Assembly: GCA_002690705.1 (NCBI GenBank)
Contig: NZFO01000010.1
Coordinates: 107,747-171,746, forward strand
DNA from: Magnetovibrio sp.
GTDB taxonomy: Bacteria; Pseudomonadota; Alphaproteobacteria; Rhodospirillales; Casp-alpha2
Direction of reading: 5' to 3'
Length of the DNA stretch: 64,000 bases
The position numbers and the translations under genes were made by a program. Shown here in pieces: positions 58,199-64,000 of this stretch (position 1 is its first letter; every line of letters begins with the position of its first letter). The notes below the pieces were generated by a model, which searched no databases, had not been told where the DNA came from, and was given only the letters and a program-made list of their open reading frames with translations.

Positions 58199-59640
58199 CA
58201 GAGCTTTGTGATCTCAGTGCCATTGAAGCGCGGCGTATGATTGGTACCAAGGAAATTTCACCCGTTGAGCTTTTAGAAAGTTGTATTGACCGGATTGAGG
58301 CTGTCAACGGAGTTCTAAATGCTGTGATAGCGTGGAATTATGAACGCGCGAGAAAGGAGGCGAAAGTAGCTGAGACGGCTGTTATGCAGGGTGCTGAGTT
58401 GGGACCGCTTCATGGCTTGCCGATTGGAATCAAGGATTTGGAAGTTACCGAGGGTATTATTACGACTTGGGGCTCTTTACTCTACGAAGGACACGTTCCT
58501 GACTCAGATCAGCGGTCTGTGGCCGAAATTCGGCGTGCGGGGGGCATTGTATTTGCAAAGACTAATACCCCAGAATTTGGTGCGGGCGCCAACACGACAA
58601 ACCGGGTCTATGGGGCGACGGGTAACCCCTTCGATCCAAAATTAACATGTGGGGGCTCTTCTGGCGGATCGGCGGTTGCTTTAGCCACGGGGATGATGCC
58701 TCTGGCAAGTGGGTCAGATTATGGTGGATCGCTCAGAATCCCGGCGGGGTTTTGTGGGGTTACCGGTTTCCGGCCATCGCCCGGCGTGGTGCCCAATGAA
58801 AAACGAGCTGTTGGCTTGAACCCCTATTCTGTACTTGGGCCTATGGGACGAACTGTAGCTGATGCGGCATTGCTACTCGGTGTCTTAGCTGACGAGGATC
58901 CTCGCGACCCATTTTCGAAGCCCTTTGACCCGATCTTCCTTGACCCTATCCCAGATGTTGACCTTTCCCCGCTCCGTATTGCTGTATCGGAAGATTTGGG
59001 CGTTGCGCCCATTGACAATAATATTCGGTCAATTTTTCGTGAGAGGGTAAATACTATTCGCCATATTTTTGCATCGGCAGAAGATCGAGATCCAGGTTTC
59101 GATAATGACTTGCACGACGCCTTCGAGATTCTTCGTGCGACAAATTTTATGTCCCAACACAAAGAGCGACTTGAAAATCAGCGCGATAAGCTCGGCCCAA
59201 ATGTTATTGATAATACGGAACGGGCCTTCAAATATAGTGCCGCTGATGTAGCTTGGGCCTATGCTGCGCAAACTCGATATTACCTGCAGTTTCTTGGTTT
59301 AACTCGGGAGGTAGACATCCTCATCTCACCTGTGAACAGCGTCTCACCATTTCCCCATCAGCAACTTTATGTGGAGGAAATTAACGGAAAAAAAATGCCG
59401 ACTTACATGCGATGGTTATCACCCTGCTACGCGCTTACTATGGCGATGCCAGCCGCTTGCGCCGTGCCATGTGGTCTGGATGATAAAGGGTTACCCTTTG
59501 GGTTGCAGATTAGTGGGCCTAATGGATCGGACCGCTTTGTTCTTGAGGTTGCGCATGCACTTGAGGGTGTTTTGAAAAGGGATCCGATGACGTCACGCCC
59601 CCGGCCTGATATTGCTGCACTGAGTGTAAAGGTAAAGTAA
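58195..59640 (+). CDS. amidase signature family hydrolase, copy 2
   Basis: 481 residues from the ATG overlapping the previous stop (ATGA); TTG and ATG codons 18 and 9 bases earlier are alternatives. Triad Lys80 (GLPIGIKDLE), cis-Ser155 (CGGSSGGSA), nucleophile Ser179 (GSDYGGSLRIPA), the canonical loop. It is clearly a paralogue of copy 1, with the catalytic residues at identical positions, but the C-terminal substrate-binding half differs (for example KMPTYMRWLSP). The next M81 gene starts immediately after its stop. Confidence 0.92.
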   Translation: MTELCDLSAIEARRMIGTKEISPVELLESCIDRIEAVNGVLNAVIAWNYERARKEAKVAETAVMQGAELGPLHGLPIGIKDLEVTEGIITTWGSLLYEGHVPDSDQRSVAEIRRAGGIVFAKTNTPEFGAGANTTNRVYGATGNPFDPKLTCGGSSGGSAVALATGMMPLASGSDYGGSLRIPAGFCGVTGFRPSPGVVPNEKRAVGLNPYSVLGPMGRTVADAALLLGVLADEDPRDPFSKPFDPIFLDPIPDVDLSPLRIAVSEDLGVAPIDNNIRSIFRERVNTIRHIFASAEDRDPGFDNDLHDAFEILRATNFMSQHKERLENQRDKLGPNVIDNTERAFKYSAADVAWAYAAQTRYYLQFLGLTREVDILISPVNSVSPFPHQQLYVEEINGKKMPTYMRWLSPCYALTMAMPAACAVPCGLDDKGLPFGLQISGPNGSDRFVLEVAHALEGVLKRDPMTSRPRPDIAALSVKVK

Positions 59641-61119
59641 ATGCGAATTTTTTTGGCGTGCCTAGGGACAGAAACTCACACGTGGGCGCCGCTGCCAACT
59701 GATAACAAGGCATTTGAGGACACCTATGTTGTGCGCGGGGGTGCGCATCCTGAGGCTGTAAACATGTTTGGTGTGCCGTTACAGATTTGGCGTGGCCATG
59801 CAGACACATTAGGGTGGGAGAGTATTGAAAGTTTATGCGCATTTGCGACCCCGTCCGGAGTGACCGTGAAGCGAACGTATGAGAAATTTAGGGATGAGAT
59901 CCTGGGTGATTTGAAAAATGCTTTGCCAGTTGATGCGGTGATGCTGTCACTGCATGGCGCCATGGTTGCAGATGGGTATGATGACTGTCAGGACGACCTC
60001 GTCCATGAGATTCGGAAGCTAATTGGGCCTGACGTGTTTGTCGGTTGTGAACTCGATTTGCATTGCCACATCACGCGCCGTTTTGTTGCAGAAGTGTCCG
60101 CCTGTGTCATTTATAAGGAATATCCGCACATTGATTTTGCAGCGCGTGCAGAAGATCTATGGACTATTATGGTGCGGACGCTGTCAGGTGAAATCCGCCC
60201 TATCGTAAGTACCTTTGATTGTCGCATGATAAACCTTTTCCATACAACGCGTGAACCCATGCGTTCGTTTGTCGATGAAATGGCATCCTTAGAGGGCAAG
60301 AATGGCATAATTTCGGTTTCACTCGGGCATGGGTTTCCTTGGGCGAATATTCCCCATGTGGGAGCGCGAATGATAGTGATAACTGATAATGGACAGGAAA
60401 CCGGTGATCGTGTGGCTGAGGAGTTAGGGCGTAAACTCTGGTCAATTCGTGATGACATTGTGCCACAAATTGTAGACTTATCTGATGCTTTAGATACGGC
60501 CTTAGCGGCAGGGGATGGCCTTCTAGTCTTCGGCGACATTGCTGATAACCCCGGCGGCGGTGCGGCCGGAGACTCCACTTTTATAGCGCGCGCGTTGATC
60601 GACCGTGGCTTCCAAAATGCAGCTATCGGCGGTATCTGGGACCCAGTTGCGGTTGATATTTGTCGGGGTGCGGGTGTCGGCGCTCAGTTAGATCTACGTT
60701 TGGGTGGTAAGGCGGGGCTATGGTCAGGGGATCCGCTGGATCTCCGCGTCACGGTAAAAGGCGTGTTTGACGATATGCTCGCGGAAGGTCTTGGTGGATC
60801 GACCCGTCGTCTTGGTAATGTTGCTACCGTAGAGGCTGAGGGAATTGAATTTGTCGTTCATGCCAAACGGACGCAGAACGTGCATCACAGTTTCTTTGCT
60901 AATGCAGGGATCGATTGGGCTGCAAAACGGCTTCTTGTGGTAAAATCTATGCAGCATTTCTATTCGAATTATACCTTGATATCGGATTGCGTGATTTATG
61001 TCTCCTCGCCCGGTGTGGTTGATCACAATATTGAGAGGCTGCCTTTGGAGCGGGTTGCACGTCCTGTATGGCCATTGGATGCCGATCCTTGGGGTCGTGA
61101 TGAAGAACGAGCTTGGTAG
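59641..61119 (+). CDS. M81 family metallopeptidase (MlrC-like), copy 2
   Basis: 492 residues. M81 landmarks: LSLHGAM (102-108), ELDLHCHITRRF (137-148), YKEYPHIDFAARA (158-170) and GDIADNPGGGAAGDST. The probable zinc residues Asp139, His141 and His163 are kept. The N-terminal HETNTF motif of the other two copies is changed to TETHTW (10-15), so the conserved histidine is lost, and DLHANV is DLHCHI. It may have another substrate or reduced activity. Starts directly at the amidase stop; the third copy follows after 18 bp. Confidence 0.9.
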   Translation: MRIFLACLGTETHTWAPLPTDNKAFEDTYVVRGGAHPEAVNMFGVPLQIWRGHADTLGWESIESLCAFATPSGVTVKRTYEKFRDEILGDLKNALPVDAVMLSLHGAMVADGYDDCQDDLVHEIRKLIGPDVFVGCELDLHCHITRRFVAEVSACVIYKEYPHIDFAARAEDLWTIMVRTLSGEIRPIVSTFDCRMINLFHTTREPMRSFVDEMASLEGKNGIISVSLGHGFPWANIPHVGARMIVITDNGQETGDRVAEELGRKLWSIRDDIVPQIVDLSDALDTALAAGDGLLVFGDIADNPGGGAAGDSTFIARALIDRGFQNAAIGGIWDPVAVDICRGAGVGAQLDLRLGGKAGLWSGDPLDLRVTVKGVFDDMLAEGLGGSTRRLGNVATVEAEGIEFVVHAKRTQNVHHSFFANAGIDWAAKRLLVVKSMQHFYSNYTLISDCVIYVSSPGVVDHNIERLPLERVARPVWPLDADPWGRDEERAW

Positions 61120-61137
61120 ATAAACGAGGGTTCCACG

Positions 61138-62616
61138 TTGACAAAGGTTTTGATTGCGGGTTTTAAGCATGAAACAAACACATTTTGTTCTTTGCCGGCG
61201 GATATGAATGCATACCGTGCAAGGGCTCTCTATCAAGAAGGGGAGGTTCGCGGAAATTTTTTAAACACTCGCACGGAAATTGCGGCATTTTTGGATTTTG
61301 CTAAAACTGAGGGTTGGGGTATTCGGCATCCTATACATGCCAACGCGACACCATCCGGCCCGGTAAAAAAAGACGTTTTTGACTTTGTATGCGATCGAAT
61401 TCTCGACTGTATTTGCGATAATGAACCGTTTGATGCGGTGCTTCTATGTTTGCACGGTGCCATGGTATGTGAACACACGGAAGATGGAGAAGGTGAGTTA
61501 CTAGGTGTAATCCGCGGCCGTCTGGGCCCTGATGTGATTGTTGCCGCCACCCTCGACCTTCACGCGAATGTAACCGATCGCATGGCAGAACTGGCGGATA
61601 TTCTCATTCCTTATCGTACCTACCCCCATATTGACCAATACGAGGTGGGCTTGGAAGTGGCCGGGTTAGTAAAGCGGGCTTTAAATGGCGAGATAAAGCC
61701 GGTAGTAACCGTTCGGCGCGGATCAATGCTGGATGGCGTTGACCATGGTCGGACAACAATGCCTGGTCCTATGACAGAGATGCTAAAACGTGCGGCCGAT
61801 TTACTCTCTAGCCCTGATATTCTGAATGTGGGCATATGCGCGGGGTTTCCCTGGGCTGACATTCACGATGCAGGCCCGAGTGTTATAGTCGTCTCGGATG
61901 GAGTTAAGGCGGCACATGGCGCGTTAGCGGAGTTGTTAGTGCAGGATATTTGGTACAAACGTCAAATTTCCACTATCCAAACAATGTCAGTCGATGATGC
62001 CATGTTGCAAGTTAAGGCTTTTGTATATAGTAACAAACCAATTATTTTGGCGGATTTTTCTGATAACCCTGGAGGCGGTGGTTACGGTGATGATATCCGC
62101 TTATTACGTGGTATGGTAGAAGCTAACCTTCAAAACGCGGCCTTTGCCGCGATTTACGACCCAGTATCGGCTAATCTATGCGTGGAGAATGGATTGGGTG
62201 CGATAGTTCATCTAAGCCTTGGGGGCAATACCGATCCGGAGAGAGATGAATCTTTTGAAGTGCGCGGCACGGTCAAAGCTGTAACGGATGGTCTGTTTCG
62301 TCTTGAGGGTCCCATGATGTCTGGCTTAAGAGTGAATATCGGAACTACTGTGGTTGTTTCTATTGGCGGTATTGATGTTTTAGTCACCTCAAGTCGATCA
62401 CAGGTTTATGATCAAATGTATTTTAAGCACGCGCGGATTGATCCGCTATTGAAAAGCGTTATTGCTGTCAAATCGGCACATCATTTTCGCGCGGCGTTTC
62501 AACCGATTGCTAAAGAGATTATTTTAGTCGACGGAGGTGGGGTAACATCACGCAATTATTGTGAACGCGAGTATAAGCGAGTTCGGCGCCCAATCTTCCC
62601 ATTGGATATTTTTTAA
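61138..62616 (+). CDS. M81 family metallopeptidase (MlrC-like), copy 3
   Basis: 492 residues starting at TTG, with GAGGG (61126-61130) seven bases upstream. All M81 landmarks are canonical: KHETNTF (10-16), LCLHGAMV (103-110), TLDLHANVTDRM (138-149), PYRTYPHIDQYEV (158-170), FSDNPGGGGYGDD and a C-terminal GGVTSRNY. It resembles copy 1 more than its neighbour copy 2. Last gene of the hydrolase run. Substrate unknown; the family's known example acts on linearised microcystin. Confidence 0.91.
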   Translation: MTKVLIAGFKHETNTFCSLPADMNAYRARALYQEGEVRGNFLNTRTEIAAFLDFAKTEGWGIRHPIHANATPSGPVKKDVFDFVCDRILDCICDNEPFDAVLLCLHGAMVCEHTEDGEGELLGVIRGRLGPDVIVAATLDLHANVTDRMAELADILIPYRTYPHIDQYEVGLEVAGLVKRALNGEIKPVVTVRRGSMLDGVDHGRTTMPGPMTEMLKRAADLLSSPDILNVGICAGFPWADIHDAGPSVIVVSDGVKAAHGALAELLVQDIWYKRQISTIQTMSVDDAMLQVKAFVYSNKPIILADFSDNPGGGGYGDDIRLLRGMVEANLQNAAFAAIYDPVSANLCVENGLGAIVHLSLGGNTDPERDESFEVRGTVKAVTDGLFRLEGPMMSGLRVNIGTTVVVSIGGIDVLVTSSRSQVYDQMYFKHARIDPLLKSVIAVKSAHHFRAAFQPIAKEIILVDGGGVTSRNYCEREYKRVRRPIFPLDIF

Positions 62617-62792
62617 CTCGCTTAAGTACATAATCGGGTTATTGAAAGGTGAGGGTAGTCGTTTTGATCTCGTCGAGGGTTTTGGGTACTAACCGAGTTA
62701 ACGGGACATTGGTATAACTGGGATCTGTCTCCATATCAGCCCAATCAATTACATGCGCCTTCGTCTTGCGCCTCTGAACGCAGTGTTTGATT

Positions 62793-63377
62793 TCAGAAGA
62801 TCCAGCGGTAAGTTAAGTTGACCCGCTGACCCACCTGCTTTTTTGTTTTTGGCACAGCGTGTTGCCAATGTGTTTGACACGCAGCGCCCATTATCAGGAC
62901 GTCGCCTGCGGTGAGTGCAACCTCTCGCTTATCTCTATGATTATCTTTTCGGCGAAATTGAAAACGACGGGTCGCGCCAAAAACAGTAGATGCAATAATA
63001 GGGTTTAGGCCTAATTCAGGTTCATCGTCGGCATGCCAACCCATTGAGTCCTCTCCATTCCGATACAGGTTAGCCAAAACCGTATTGAAACGGTAACCCG
63101 TTATTTTTTCAATTTCCAATTGGACGCGAATTAACTCTCTTGGCATGTCTCTCTTTGGCCAAGTAAGCCCGGAATAGGTATAGGGGCGCCCCCCATACCA
63201 GGCACTGAGCCGAGGAGAAGCGACCTCTCTTCCAAATAAATTAATGCGACGTTCTTGCCAATCAAGTTTGAGTTTTAAGGTCTTAAAGATATCTTCGGAT
63301 TCAGTTGTCGAGAAAACTTTGTGGTAAAGTCGCAATTCAGAGTCATCAATGGGGAGACGCTCGTAATAAATTTTCAA
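62793..63377 (-). CDS. AlkB-like 2-oxoglutarate/Fe(II)-dependent dioxygenase
   Basis: Probable DNA/RNA dealkylation enzyme that removes methyl groups oxidatively. The start is TTG at 63377, overlapping the stop of the upstream gene (TTGA), giving 194 residues; the frame is open further upstream but there it only shadows the protease gene. Iron ligands His115 and Asp117 (GWHADDE) and His173 (WQHAVPK), and the 2-oxoglutarate-binding arginines Arg185 and Arg191 (QRVNLTYRWIF), are all visible; NLYRNGEDSMGWH is the usual AlkB homologue context. AlkB proper is about 216 residues; this resembles the shorter ALKBH2/3-like group. Confidence 0.9.
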   Translation of the reverse strand: MKIYYERLPIDDSELRLYHKVFSTTESEDIFKTLKLKLDWQERRINLFGREVASPRLSAWYGGRPYTYSGLTWPKRDMPRELIRVQLEIEKITGYRFNTVLANLYRNGEDSMGWHADDEPELGLNPIIASTVFGATRRFQFRRKDNHRDKREVALTAGDVLIMGAACQTHWQHAVPKTKKQVGQRVNLTYRWIF

Positions 63378-64000
63378 TGTATTTTTGGTGCTAAATAAAA
63401 AGCTGCGCGGTCTGCAGATTGAATTGTAACTTCGGCTAATCTGCCAGAGCGAATGATATCGAGCGGAACTTTGGTGCCGGCATCCCCCAGAGCCCAAACT
63501 CGCCGGTAAAATTGTGCAAGTGAGGTAACGGACTCGCCATTGACGGCGAGCACTAGATCGCCAGCCTCTAAACCTGCTTCGGCTGCAGGACCACCGTCCC
63601 AAGTATTAATTACGATGATGCGATCTTCAGCCTCTGTCGATAACGCGCCAATCCAAGGACGCGCGGGACGCTGAACACGACCAAAGAGCTGCAAATCATC
63701 AATAATTGGTAACAATATGTCTATGGGCACCACCATGTTTCCTTCAAAAGAGCCAAATTCATCCGGGTTTTTCTGAATAAATAATGAGCCTATTCCGCAG
63801 AGCTTCCCCTCGATATCAAGTAATGCGCCGCCACCCCAAAAAGGATGTGGAGGCTCTGTGAAAAGAGCCTCGTCAAGAAGATACTCCCAATACCCAGCAA
63901 ACTCTCTTTTGTCTGCAAGAATGGCTGTAATCGCATTTGTCCTCCCTCCATGACCGGCGAGAATGACGGGGTCGCCGATCTGAATTGTTTTTGCGCTGCC
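63374..64000 (-). CDS. trypsin-like/PDZ (S1C) protein, N terminus outside the window; catalytic serine apparently missing
   Basis: The frame is open to the right edge, so only the C-terminal 208 residues are seen. The first part matches the end of a DegP/HtrA-type protease domain (IQIGDPVILAGHGG ... YWEYLLDEALFT ... LLDIEGKLCGIGSL), followed by a PDZ domain (VQRPARPWIGALSTE, INTWDGGPAAEAGLEAGDLVLAVNGESV). Where proteases have GNSGG this protein reads FWGGGALLD, so the nucleophilic serine seems replaced by glycine, suggesting a non-proteolytic, peptide-binding role. Coupled to the AlkB-like gene by a TTGA overlap. His and Asp of the triad would lie outside the window. Confidence 0.85.
   Translation of the reverse strand, partial: GSAKTIQIGDPVILAGHGGRTNAITAILADKREFAGYWEYLLDEALFTEPPHPFWGGGALLDIEGKLCGIGSLFIQKNPDEFGSFEGNMVVPIDILLPIIDDLQLFGRVQRPARPWIGALSTEAEDRIIVINTWDGGPAAEAGLEAGDLVLAVNGESVTSLAQFYRRVWALGDAGTKVPLDIIRSGRLAEVTIQSADRAAFYLAPKIH

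Noticed and set aside
46976..62616. Calling the island a microcystin-degradation (mlr) cluster
   Set aside because: No MlrA (CPBP-type glutamic protease) or MlrB (beta-lactamase-like) gene is present; only the MlrC family is shared, so the substrate should stay open.
62640..62815. Minus-strand open stretch of about 50 codons after the AlkB-like gene (ends ...DEIKTTTLTFQ)
   Set aside because: It reads plausibly as protein but has no convincing start except an internal ATG, a stop just upstream, and an open run this long can arise by chance. It could be the remnant of a gene; a homology search would decide.

Overview
This window reads as chromosomal DNA from an alphaproteobacterium, most likely an uncultured, possibly marine, Rhodospirillales-like lineage. 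The evidence is the gene order dut-coaBC-ubiB-ubiE / mutM / rpsT / dnaA / dnaN / recF / gyrB, which I recall from that class, together with aerobic-type cobalamin genes (cobN, cobW, cobO, cobQ), a DUF3501 protein, CdnL/CarD and a 7Fe ferredoxin. Base composition looks moderate (neither AT- nor GC-extreme) and coding density is high. I see no tRNA, rRNA, CRISPR array, insertion sequence, integrase or phage gene. TTG starts placed on ATGA-like overlaps or behind good Shine-Dalgarno sequences recur.

Layout. 0-1.5 kb: the end of a DUF3501 gene facing a UDP-glucuronate decarboxylase-like sugar epimerase. 1.7-9.6 kb: cobalamin cluster, cobT divergent from cobS-cobC-cobU-cobW-cobN, the rightward genes tightly coupled. 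10.1-14.2 kb: an SH3 protein divergent from a 2-hydroxyacid dehydrogenase, a nitroreductase, and a coupled ThiF/MoeB-DsrE pair. 14.6-18.7 kb: dut, coaBC, ubiB and ubiE on the minus strand. 18.9-29.9 kb: mutM, a small exported protein, rpsT, dnaA, dnaN, recF, gyrB and a class A penicillin-binding protein. 30.0-36.2 kb: envelope sugar genes (hldE, gmhA, a two-domain oxidoreductase) divergent from an asparagine synthetase. 36.2-40.1 kb: a DUF3179 protein divergent from a second cobalamin operon, cobO-SYLF lipoprotein-cobQ. 40.5-45.0 kb: APS kinase, DUF938 methyltransferase, TerB-like protein, ferredoxin, CarD and an M48 lipoprotein protease. 45.1-62.6 kb: two DMT transporters and a catabolic island. 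62.8-64.0 kb: an AlkB-like dioxygenase coupled to a trypsin/PDZ protein that runs off the window.

The catabolic island (about 46.1-62.6 kb) is the most interesting part. An IclR regulator, an M81 (MlrC/microcystinase C-like) peptidase and a DMT transporter form a leftward operon. Diverging from it are a complete Dpp/Opp-type ABC importer, an M20 peptidase, two tandem amidase-signature hydrolases and two more M81 peptidases. The simplest reading is a regulated uptake and stepwise amide-bond-hydrolysis pathway for a peptide-like or amide compound. The substrate cannot be read from sequence. Three M81 paralogues and two amidase paralogues around one importer are unusual and I do not recognise the system as a described one.

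All assignments come from reading motifs, lengths and context; no database search was run.
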